64,000 nucleotides of DNA from Streptomyces sp. GQFP (GTDB lineage Bacteria > Actinomycetota > Actinomycetes > Streptomycetales > Streptomycetaceae). The notes beneath the pieces were generated by a model. That model worked only from the letters and a program-made list of their open reading frames with translations, had not been told where the DNA came from and searched no databases. Location of the stretch: positions 6,510,001 through 6,574,000 of the forward strand of contig NZ_CP089312.1 in NCBI RefSeq assembly GCF_021545335.1, given 5' to 3'. Below, piece by piece: positions 44,746 to 52,378 of the stretch. The position numbers were made by a program, and so were the translations under genes. Each line of letters starts with the position of its first letter. Position 1 is the stretch's first letter.

Positions 44746-44751
44746 TCCCCT

Positions 44752-44798
44752 AGGGGCGCGGGGAACTGCGCGACAAGCCCCCACCGGGCCCGCAGCCG
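44752..44798. repeat. Dispersed GC-rich hairpin repeat, copy 8
   Basis: TAGGGGCGCGGGGAACTGCG, then CGACAAGCCCCCACCGGGCC, six bases after the preceding stop and just before the convergent gene end at 44810. Confidence 0.8.
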
Positions 44799-44809
44799 AA
44801 GCACCGGAC

Positions 44810-45259
44810 CTACGCCCCTGTAGTGGACCCTGGGCGCACAATCATCAACACCGTCACCGTCGCCCACAACAGATTGAAAACCCCGGTGAACATGGCGAGT
44901 TGAACAGTCGCAGCCCGATCCGCCCCACCCTCGACAAGCGACTCCTGCCGAGGCAGCACCAGCACCACCAACACGATCGCCGCAGCCACCGTCAACGCCA
45001 TGGACACGATCAGCCACGCATCCCCCATCACCCCCATACTGCTGGCCGTCGCGATCCCGAACACAGGCACCGCGATGCCAACTCCCGCGTACACCCGGCA
45101 GATCCGATGCAGCAGCCGCACCGTCTCCAGCGCCCGCGGATCATCGGGCGCCGCAAGCGCCTTCCGCGCGCTGGGCGGAAACATGCTGGCCGCGACGGTC
45201 ACGGGACCGACTGCGACGATCGCGGCAAGGACATGGACGGCGAGGAGAAACTTGGTCAC
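44810..45259 (-). CDS. Four-helix membrane protein, DUF2269-like
   Basis: A 149-residue protein with about four helices: KFLLAVHVLAAIVAVGPVTV, VGIAVPVFGIATASSMGVMG, MALTVAAAIVLVVLVLP and MFTGVFNLLWATVTVLMIV. The pattern resembles DUF2269 inner-membrane proteins. GTG at 45259 starts the frame, with GAGGGG upstream. It is divergent from the GlxA-type regulator at 45355, and about 95 bases lie between their starts. That gene may therefore regulate it. Confidence 0.78.
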   Translation of the reverse strand: MTKFLLAVHVLAAIVAVGPVTVAASMFPPSARKALAAPDDPRALETVRLLHRICRVYAGVGIAVPVFGIATASSMGVMGDAWLIVSMALTVAAAIVLVVLVLPRQESLVEGGADRAATVQLAMFTGVFNLLWATVTVLMIVRPGSTTGA

Positions 45260-45354
45260 GGGGTGACGCTAGGCGCGGGGGAGGGGCACGCAGAAGTGGC
45301 GGTTCTGCCAGGGGTCAACGGATTCTCGCCAGGGCCGTTGTCTACGCTCTCCCC

Positions 45355-46314
45355 ATGCATACCGTCGCCGTGCTCGCCCTCGAAGGTGTCATCCCGTTCG
45401 ACCTCTCCGCGCCGATCGACGCCTTCGGCTGGGCCCGGCTGCCGGACGGGCGTGAGGCGTACCGCGTACGGGTCTGCTCGGTGACGGCGGGCGACGAGGT
45501 GAGCGCGGGGCCGTTCAGCGTCCGGGCCCCGTACGGGCTCGACGTACTCGCGGACGCCGACACGATCATCCTGCCGGGCACCGCCGACCCGACCCTGCCG
45601 TTGCCGCCGGGCGTCGCGGAGGCGCTGTGCGCGGCGGCGGCCAAGGGGACGAGGATCGCCTCGATCTGCGTCGGCGCGTTCCTCTTCGCGGCGACCGGCC
45701 TGCTGGACGGGCTGCGCGCGACCACGCACTGGATCGCCGCCCAGGATCTCGCGGCCATGTACCCGAAGGTGACCGTCGACCCGAACGTCCTGTACGTCGA
45801 CAACGGCCGGTTCCTCACCTCGGCGGGCGCGGCGGCGGCCATGGACATGTGCCTGCACATGATCCGCAACGACCACGGCTCGGCGGTCGCCGCACAGGCG
45901 GCCCGGATGTGCGTGATGCCCCTCGAACGGGAGGGCGGCCAGGCCCAGTTCATCGTCCAGGCCCAGCCGCCGGCCCCGGCGGGCGCGACGATGGAACCGG
46001 TGCTGCGCTGGCTGGAGGAGCAGGCGGACCGCGACGACCTGACACTGGCCGACATCGCGGCCCAGGCCGGCATGAGCACCCGTACCCTCAACCGCCGCTT
46101 CCGCGAACAGACCGGCACGACACCCCTGCAGTGGCTGCACCGGGCGCGCGTAAGGCGGGCCCAACACCTCCTGGAGACGACGACCCACCCGGTCGAACGC
46201 ATCGCCACCCAAACGGGTTTCGGCTCCCCGACGGCGTTCAGGGACCGCTTCAAGAGGGTGGTAGGAACAAGCCCGCACGCATACAGAAGGGCATTCCAGA
46301 CAGCAGCGCCCTGA
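45355..46314 (+). CDS. GlxA-family transcriptional regulator (DJ-1/PfpI plus AraC HTH)
   Basis: A 319-residue regulator. Residues about 1-165 are a DJ-1/PfpI-like domain, including RIASICVGAFLFAATGLLDG with the nucleophile-elbow-like Cys. Residues about 215-310 carry two AraC HTH motifs: LADIAAQAGMSTRTLNRRFR and VERIATQTGFGSPTAFRDRF. Members typically control sugar or nitrogen genes; the ligand is unknown. The adjacent divergent DUF2269-like gene is a plausible target. A repeat copy follows the stop. Confidence 0.93.
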   Translation: MHTVAVLALEGVIPFDLSAPIDAFGWARLPDGREAYRVRVCSVTAGDEVSAGPFSVRAPYGLDVLADADTIILPGTADPTLPLPPGVAEALCAAAAKGTRIASICVGAFLFAATGLLDGLRATTHWIAAQDLAAMYPKVTVDPNVLYVDNGRFLTSAGAAAAMDMCLHMIRNDHGSAVAAQAARMCVMPLEREGGQAQFIVQAQPPAPAGATMEPVLRWLEEQADRDDLTLADIAAQAGMSTRTLNRRFREQTGTTPLQWLHRARVRRAQHLLETTTHPVERIATQTGFGSPTAFRDRFKRVVGTSPHAYRRAFQTAAP

Positions 46315-46339
46315 AGGGGCGGGCCGCAGGCCCCGCCTT

Positions 46340-46376
46340 CAGGGGCGCGGGGAACTGCGCGACCAGCCCCAACGGC
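46340..46376. repeat. Dispersed GC-rich hairpin repeat, copy 9
   Basis: AGGGGCGCGGGGAACTGCGC followed by GACCAGCCCCAACGG, in the gap between the GlxA gene and a convergent small membrane gene. Confidence 0.8.
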
Positions 46377-46410
46377 GCAGCAGCGACCCAACAACCCCTA
46401 AACGGCGCCC

Positions 46411-46719
46411 CTACCGCCGGTCGGCAACCACCCAGGACGCAAGCGCGACAACCCCCGCAACCCCGAACACAGCAGGCCAGGCCCCCACCTTCTTGGCCAA
46501 GGGGTGCGACCCCGCAAACGCACCGACGTACGCCACGGTCAACGCCCCCGCAGCAGCCACCCCCGCCTGCTCCCGCCACTGCTGAGCGGCGACGGTCCCG
46601 GCGACGGCCAGCACAGCCCCGCCAAGCTGCCGGTTCCTGCTCCAGCGAGCGACGCCGTACCCGCCGACAAGCCCGCCGGCGGCCACAAGCGCCGTAGGAA
46701 CCTTCGTCGTCTTCGCCAT
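46411..46719 (-). CDS. Small membrane protein, unknown function
   Basis: A 102-residue protein beginning MAKTTKVPTALVAAGGLVGG. It has three or four short hydrophobic helices (LGGAVLAVAGTVAAQQWREQ, then AGVAAAGALTVAYVGAFAGS, and a last one near WPAVFGVAGVVALASWVVAD). The ATG at 46719 is clear. Ala and Val dominate. I do not recognise the family. Confidence 0.75.
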   Translation of the reverse strand: MAKTTKVPTALVAAGGLVGGYGVARWSRNRQLGGAVLAVAGTVAAQQWREQAGVAAAGALTVAYVGAFAGSHPLAKKVGAWPAVFGVAGVVALASWVVADRR

Positions 46720-46765
46720 GGTGGGCCTGCCTCCCGCGCGGTCGGTCATGTCGTACGGGGCGAGG

Positions 46766-47179
46766 CTAACCCGTGATCCTGGGTGCCTCGTCCGGCGGGG
46801 TGGCGGCGGCCCGGCGGGCGGTCGACTCGGCCTCGTACCCGGCGCCGACGGCGAGCGCGACCCCGGCCAGCGCGAACCCGAGCGCGCCCGGATTGACGTA
46901 CCCCGGCACGCGGTCGGAGACGTAACTCCCGCCGCCACGCGTCTCGCAGACGAACCGGAGGGGGACGTACCCGATGGTGTAGTCGACCGCCTCGACACCC
47001 TTCGCAGGAGTCGTACGACAGGGCCGTACCGGCGCCGAGTCCGCCCCGCCGTCCTCCGCCTCCAGCACCGCGCCGAAGACGTGCAGCAGCCCCCAGCAGT
47101 ACAGTGCGAGCGCGAGGGCGCCGGACAGCAGCGCGAGCCCACGGAGCAGGGAACCGCGATCCAGGTTCAGGAAAAGCAA
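46766..47179 (-). CDS. Membrane protein, unknown function; start uncertain
   Basis: A two-helix protein with TM helices near the N-terminus (GLALLSGALALALYCWGLL) and C-terminus (GALGFALAGVALAVGAGYEA), and a loop between containing Cys residues and the segment GVEAVDYTIGYVPLRF. No ATG is available at a natural place. TTG at 47179 is a guess; an earlier GTG cannot be excluded. It lies 46 bases upstream of the previous small membrane gene on the same strand. The family is not recognised. Confidence 0.6.
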   Translation of the reverse strand: MLFLNLDRGSLLRGLALLSGALALALYCWGLLHVFGAVLEAEDGGADSAPVRPCRTTPAKGVEAVDYTIGYVPLRFVCETRGGGSYVSDRVPGYVNPGALGFALAGVALAVGAGYEAESTARRAAATPPDEAPRITG

Positions 47180-47326
47180 GGCGGTCCCGTCCGAGTGCTC
47201 TGATTGTGCTGATCGACTATGCCTGGGCTGAGGAAGATCGACGGTACAACCTCGGCGTACGAGGACCACGAGCTGTCCGCATACCGGGAGGGCCCGGGGC
47301 CACGACGAGAGCACACGCCGTCAGGA

Positions 47327-48298
47327 TCAGTCCGGCGGTACGACGGTGACGACCACGTTCCCGATCTTCTGGCCGGTCTCGACGTAGCGGTAGGCGTCGG
47401 CGATCCGCTCCAGCGGGTACCGCCGGTCGATGACGGGCCGGAACTCCCCGGTCTCCATCAGCCCCCGGAGGAACCGCACCATCTCCTGACCCTCCACAGG
47501 GAAGGGGAACACCACCTTCCGCCCCCGGAACAGCGGCGTGACGAGCGGCAGGAGGATGTTCTGCCCGCCGGGACCCAACTCCGAGGACGAATACACCCCG
47601 TTGGGCTTCAGCAGCCGCCTGCAGCGCCCGAACGTACTCTTGCCGACGGCGTCGAGCACCGCGTCGTAGCGCTGCTCGTCCCGGGTGAAGTCCTGGGCGG
47701 TGCGGTCGACGACGCGGTCCGCGCCGAGCCCCTTCACCAGCTCCAGATGCGCCGTGTCGCACACCGCGGTCACGGTCGCCCCGCGCTGCTTCAGCAACTG
47801 CACCGCCGCCGAGCCGATACCGCCGGTCGCGCCGTACACGAGGACGTCGTGCCCGGCCCCGAGGCCCGACCTCCTGACGAACGCCAGCGCGTAGTGCGCG
47901 CCCTCGGTGCCGGGAGCGGCCTCCTCGAAGGTCATGCCGTCCGGCATGGTCGCGATGGCCGCGTCGTGCGGAACGGACACGTACTCGGCGTGGGTGCCGA
48001 ACGGCCCCTCGTTGTACCCGAACACGCGGTCACCGACGGAGAAGGCCGAGACACCGCCGCCGACCGCTTCCACCACGCCCGCGTACTCGGTTCCGAGCAC
48101 GGTGAGCCGTGGCCGGGTGAGCCCGGTGAACGCGCGCATGAAGAAGGGCCGGGCGGCGCGGTAGGCGCAGTCGGTGCGGTTGACGGTCGTCGCGTGCACC
48201 CTCACCAGGACGTCCCCGTCCCCGACCGCCGGTTTGTCCGTCTCGACGATCCGGACGACGTCCGGGGGCCCGTACCGACTGCGCACCGCTGCCTTCAT
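47327..48298 (-). CDS. Zinc-free NAD(P)-dependent alcohol dehydrogenase / quinone oxidoreductase (MDR family)
   Basis: A 323-residue medium-chain reductase. The GroES-like domain reads MKAAVRSRYGPPDVVRIVET and the NADP-binding Rossmann motif is VLVYGATGGIGSAAVQLLKQ at about residue 145. LGADRVVDRTAQDFTRDEQR follows. The zinc-ligand pattern of true alcohol dehydrogenases is absent, consistent with the quinone-reductase branch. The ATG at 48298 is the natural start. The physiological substrate is unknown. Confidence 0.92.
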   Translation of the reverse strand: MKAAVRSRYGPPDVVRIVETDKPAVGDGDVLVRVHATTVNRTDCAYRAARPFFMRAFTGLTRPRLTVLGTEYAGVVEAVGGGVSAFSVGDRVFGYNEGPFGTHAEYVSVPHDAAIATMPDGMTFEEAAPGTEGAHYALAFVRRSGLGAGHDVLVYGATGGIGSAAVQLLKQRGATVTAVCDTAHLELVKGLGADRVVDRTAQDFTRDEQRYDAVLDAVGKSTFGRCRRLLKPNGVYSSSELGPGGQNILLPLVTPLFRGRKVVFPFPVEGQEMVRFLRGLMETGEFRPVIDRRYPLERIADAYRYVETGQKIGNVVVTVVPPD

Positions 48299-48468
48299 GC
48301 CCTTGAGGACGTGGGAAGGGGCCCGGCAGTTGCGACGGACCGGACCGGCGACCGGTACACGTCGAATAGTCGAATACACGTCGAGTACACGTCGAAGCCG
48401 TGGCTCACCTGCCGAACGGTGTGGGTGCGGCACGTGTCTGCTGCGGCGCACGGCAGTACTCTGCGCGA

Positions 48469-49191
48469 ATGTCAAACACGCGCACGTACGGCGGCTACCG
48501 GACCGGCGGCCTGTGGGTCGCGGTCGGGATCTCGTTCGGTGCGGTGGTGGTCGGCTCGGCGCTGGCGTTGTTCGGCATGCTGGAGTTCGACGAGCAGTGC
48601 GCGCAGGGGTTGGTGACGGGCCCGGGCGAGCTGGGGGACATCCGGTACCAGGCCTTTCCCCCGGCCACGATCTGCGAGTTCGAGCACGGGGACGTGACGT
48701 CCATCGGGGGAGGGTTCGTCCTCGGCGGGCTGCTCTGGATCGGCATGCTGGTCCTGCTCGTGTGTCTGTTCGCCGCCCTGATCGCGGAGTGGTTCGAGCC
48801 GGAGCTGGGCGGCCCGTTCGTGGAGCCGGTCTCCAGGGCCGCGAAGCTGCGCCGTACAGCGGTGGCGTTCTTCGTGACCGGCTCGGCGTTCCTGATGTTC
48901 TACGCGCTGGCCGGTTGGCAGCTGCTCGCGGGCCCCTCGTCGGCCTGCGCGGCGGGTGCGGACTGGGGAACCAACCCGCCGACGACCCTGGAGTACAGCT
49001 TCCTTCCCCCGCAGGCGACCTGCCGGTTCACCAGCGGTACGACGCGGCAGCTGAATCCGGACTGGGTGGCTTACCTGGCAACGGAGTTGGCCGTGCCGGC
49101 GCTGATCGCCGGGGTGGGGTTCGGGCTCGCGTGGTGGCGTCGGCGGGAGGAGAGGCGGGCGATCCGGCAGCGGGACGCGGCCATTTCGTAG
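48469..49191 (+). CDS. Membrane protein of unknown function
   Basis: A 240-residue protein starting MSNTRTYGGYRTGGLWVAVG. It has about four helices, at roughly residues 16-38, 75-97, 130-150 and 205-228. Between them are Cys-containing extracellular loops (FDEQCAQGLVTGPGELGDIR and PATICEFEHG). The two loops are similar in layout and may form disulfides. I do not recognise the family. It is divergent from the MDR oxidoreductase gene. Confidence 0.78.
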   Translation: MSNTRTYGGYRTGGLWVAVGISFGAVVVGSALALFGMLEFDEQCAQGLVTGPGELGDIRYQAFPPATICEFEHGDVTSIGGGFVLGGLLWIGMLVLLVCLFAALIAEWFEPELGGPFVEPVSRAAKLRRTAVAFFVTGSAFLMFYALAGWQLLAGPSSACAAGADWGTNPPTTLEYSFLPPQATCRFTSGTTRQLNPDWVAYLATELAVPALIAGVGFGLAWWRRREERRAIRQRDAAIS

Positions 49192-49280
49192 TGCGCCGAG
49201 ACAGACCGTTTCGTAGTGCGCCGGAGGCATAGTCGCTACGCTCCACGCGGGGGCAACACAGTTGCGGAGTGGGGGAGTTG

Positions 49281-50138
49281 ATGATGTTCCCGAGACCCGT
49301 GTGGCAGTGCTGCGGAGCGTTGTTCGGAGTCGGTTTGTTATTGGCCGGCTGTTCAGGTTCGGGAGGGGGCGACGCCGCCGGGGCCAAGGGCTCGACGGGC
49401 TCGACCACGAGCGCCGGCACCCGCTCCAGCCCGACTTCGAGCCCCGGTCCAAGCTCCACCCCGAACCCGAGTGCCACCTCCAGCTCCTCGGTCTTCTCCT
49501 TCGCTCCCGACCCCGCCCGCCTGCCGAAGACCCGCGCACAGGCCGTACGCCTGGCCCGCGCCGTCGCGGCGGAGCCCGTCAACTGGGGTCCCGGCTACGT
49601 GAAGCGCGACCCGTACGAGACCGACCCCGGCTACTGGCCCGTCCTCGACGCGAACTGCGTCTGGCAGCGTGACTCGCTGCCCCCGACGGTGCTCGCCTCG
49701 CTCACCCGCTACAGCGAACTGCCCGCACAGGACGGCAAGGGCCCGATCCGGGGCACCGCCGTCGTCACCGTGCACCGAACCGTGACGGACGCCGGCTGGG
49801 AGATGGCCGGGACCCTCGAAGAGGCACTGCGCTGCCCCGACCAGCAGCTCCGCCAGGGCGAGCGGATCACCGGACTGCTCTCCCAGGGCGCGGCGTTCGG
49901 CCTGATGGGCAACCTCACCTCCGAGGACTTCCTCTCGGAGAGCGGCGAGTACCACAGCGACGAACTCGGCGGCCCCCACTACTACTACTGGTCCCAGAGC
50001 CGACTGGGCCAGGTCACCGTCGCCGTCGTCGGCCGGGGCGCCAAGGGCAGGACCGAGGCAGAGGTCAGTACCGCCATGAGCCAGGCGATCACCCAGATGC
50101 TGAGCGACGTCGAGACCGAACTGGGGGCGGCCGAATGA
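49281..50138 (+). CDS. Secreted lipoprotein coupled to receptor kinase
   Basis: A 285-residue lipoprotein. The signal sequence has the lipobox LLLAGC with Cys at about residue 23. A Ser/Thr/Pro-rich linker (residues 25-70) precedes a folded acidic domain with PVNWGPGYVKRDPYETDPGY and paired aromatic residues (GGPHYYYWSQSRLGQ). The stop overlaps the next gene's start by four bases (ATGA), so it is translationally coupled to the kinase. The function is unknown, but its genes may encode accessory subunits for the receptor kinases. Confidence 0.85.
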   Translation: MMFPRPVWQCCGALFGVGLLLAGCSGSGGGDAAGAKGSTGSTTSAGTRSSPTSSPGPSSTPNPSATSSSSVFSFAPDPARLPKTRAQAVRLARAVAAEPVNWGPGYVKRDPYETDPGYWPVLDANCVWQRDSLPPTVLASLTRYSELPAQDGKGPIRGTAVVTVHRTVTDAGWEMAGTLEEALRCPDQQLRQGERITGLLSQGAAFGLMGNLTSEDFLSESGEYHSDELGGPHYYYWSQSRLGQVTVAVVGRGAKGRTEAEVSTAMSQAITQMLSDVETELGAAE

Positions 50139-52372
50139 GCGAGCGTCTGCTCCCCACCGACCCCTCCTCGATCGGCGGCCACCGGCTCCTCGCCCGCCTC
50201 GGCGCGGGCGGCATGGGCGTCGTCTACCTCGGCCGTACGGAGGCAGGGTCACTGTCCGCCGTCAAGGTCATCCAGGCCGAGTACGCCGACGAGCCGGACT
50301 TCCGCGCCCGCTTCCGCCGCGAGGTCGAGGCCGCCCGCCGGGTGACCAGCCCCTGGGCGGTCCCGGTCACCGGCGCCGACCCGGACGCTGCGGAACCCTG
50401 GCTGGCCACCGCCTTCGTGCCAGGCCCCTCGCTCGGGGAGGCGGTCCAACGTCATGGTCCGCTGCCCGCCCGGAGCGTACGGATCCTGGGCCGGATGCTC
50501 GCGATGGCGCTCCGCGAGGTGCACGCGGCCGGGCTCGTCCACCGTGACGTCAAGCCCGCCAACGTCCTGCTCGCCGTGGACGGTCCGCGCCTGATCGACT
50601 TCGGCATCGCCCGCGCGACCGACGAGACCGCGATCACCTCCCCCGACCTGGTCGTCGGCACGCCCGGCTTCCTCTCCCCCGAGCAGGCCGAGGCACGCGG
50701 CGCCGAGGTGGGCCCACCGAGCGACGTCTTCTCGCTGGGCTGTCTGCTCGCGTACGCGGCGACCGGCCGCCCGCCCTTCGGCACCGGCACGGTGGACGCC
50801 CTGCGCTACCGCACGGTCCACGACGAACCCGACCTGGCCGGCATCGGATCCGACGGCGACGGCGACGGCGACGCGGAGAGCGGTGACACGGACAGCGGTG
50901 ACACGGACAGCGGCGAACTGCTGACGCTGCTGCACATGTGCCTCGCGAAGGACCCCGCGGACCGTCCGACGGCCGCGCAGATCTGCACGGTGCTGCTGGT
51001 CGAGGACACCGTCCCCGACGGCGGCCGGACCGACTGGCTGCCCGACGACGTCGTACGGGGAATCGCGGACCGCTCGGCCGAGATGCTGGCGCTGCCCGAC
51101 ATCGAGCCGACCGTCGCCGACGCGGCACAGGAAGCGGAGCCGGCGTCGCCAGGCCGGCGTCGGCTGCTCCTGGCCTCCGGCGCGGCGCTGCTCCTGGCGG
51201 CGGGCGGCGCCGCGGCCTGGGCCGCACTCCGCGACGAGGACACCCCGTCCGCACCGGCGGCCCGCCGCTGGGCCATCGGGGTGCAGGCGGACCTCAGCGG
51301 CGCACAGAAGACATCGGGCCGGGCGCAGGAACAGGGCGCGCGGCTGGCGGTCGAGCAGTTCAACGCCCGCAGGAACAAACCGTTCGAACTCACCCTGAAG
51401 ACGGTCGACGACGGCGGCAGCGCGGGGCGGGCACCCGCCGCCGCCAGGAAACTGATCCAGGACCCCGACGTACTCGCCGTGCTCGGCCCGACCAACGACG
51501 AGAGCGCCCACGCGGTCCTCGGCGCGTACGACGAGGCCCTGCTGCCACTGCTGTCGGTCTCGGCCGGCGGGCTGATCCTGTCGACGACGCAGTACCGGTC
51601 CTTCGTGCACTGCCGGCCCAGTGACTCGGCGCTCGCCCTCCCGATCGGCATCTACCTCATGGGGCAGAAGGAGACCGCGCGCCCCGGTGTGCTCCAGGAC
51701 CGGACCGCGCAGACGTACGCCCAGGAAACCGCCTCGATCAGCGTCATCATGCTGCGCCAGCTGGGCCGGCCCGCCTACCCCCGGGTGGTCCCGGCGGGGA
51801 CGGACGACCTGGAGCCCGTGGTCGCCGACATGCTGCGGGCCGGGATCGGCTCCTTCATCTACGCCGGCTACGCACAGGGCGCGGCCCAGGTGGCCCGGGA
51901 GCTGGCGACCGCAGGCTTCGACAGGCCACGGATCACCTCGCAGGCCGTGATCGACCAGGAGTTCCTCGATCTGGCCGGGGACGCGGCCGAGGGCTGGCTG
52001 ATGACCTCCTCCTTCATCGACCCCACCGCCGTACCGGCCGCAGCACCCTTCACCACCGCCTTCCGCAAGCGGTACGGCGCCGCGCCCGGCTACTACGCCG
52101 CCGAGGCGTACGACACGGTCAACCTGGTCATCCAGGAACTGCTGAAGGCCACGAAGACGACGACGAAGACGACGACGAAGACGACGAAGGCCGGACGCCC
52201 GCCGAACCGCCAGGAGTTGGTGGGCCTGCTGCGCAAGAGCCGCTACAAGGGAATCACCAAGGAGTTCTCCTTCGAACCGGAGGACGGCACGTTCGCCGGG
52301 TGGGGCATCTTCCTGCACCAGGTCGAGAACGGCCACTTCCGCTTCCTCGGCGACGCCCCCTCCGAGGTGTAA
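50135..52372 (+). CDS. Receptor Ser/Thr kinase with extracellular periplasmic-binding-protein domain, copy 1
   Basis: A 745-residue bifunctional protein. The N-terminal kinase has the glycine loop region LGAGGMGVVYLGR, catalytic Lys in LSAVKVIQAEY, HRDVKPANVLL and DFGIAR, activation-loop text VGTPGFLSPEQAEARG. A helix (RLLLASGAALLLAAGGAAAW) lies at about residue 350. Beyond it is a type 1 periplasmic-binding domain (ABC-type amino-acid-binding fold, Peripla_BP_6), e.g. WAIGVQADLSGAQKTSGRAQ and ADMLRAGIGSFIYAGYAQGA. Such domains bind amino acids or similar ligands outside the cell. A Lys/Thr repeat lies near residue 670. Very similar in layout to the next gene. Confidence 0.92.
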   Translation: MSERLLPTDPSSIGGHRLLARLGAGGMGVVYLGRTEAGSLSAVKVIQAEYADEPDFRARFRREVEAARRVTSPWAVPVTGADPDAAEPWLATAFVPGPSLGEAVQRHGPLPARSVRILGRMLAMALREVHAAGLVHRDVKPANVLLAVDGPRLIDFGIARATDETAITSPDLVVGTPGFLSPEQAEARGAEVGPPSDVFSLGCLLAYAATGRPPFGTGTVDALRYRTVHDEPDLAGIGSDGDGDGDAESGDTDSGDTDSGELLTLLHMCLAKDPADRPTAAQICTVLLVEDTVPDGGRTDWLPDDVVRGIADRSAEMLALPDIEPTVADAAQEAEPASPGRRRLLLASGAALLLAAGGAAAWAALRDEDTPSAPAARRWAIGVQADLSGAQKTSGRAQEQGARLAVEQFNARRNKPFELTLKTVDDGGSAGRAPAAARKLIQDPDVLAVLGPTNDESAHAVLGAYDEALLPLLSVSAGGLILSTTQYRSFVHCRPSDSALALPIGIYLMGQKETARPGVLQDRTAQTYAQETASISVIMLRQLGRPAYPRVVPAGTDDLEPVVADMLRAGIGSFIYAGYAQGAAQVARELATAGFDRPRITSQAVIDQEFLDLAGDAAEGWLMTSSFIDPTAVPAAAPFTTAFRKRYGAAPGYYAAEAYDTVNLVIQELLKATKTTTKTTTKTTKAGRPPNRQELVGLLRKSRYKGITKEFSFEPEDGTFAGWGIFLHQVENGHFRFLGDAPSEV

Positions 52373-52378
52373 GCAGCG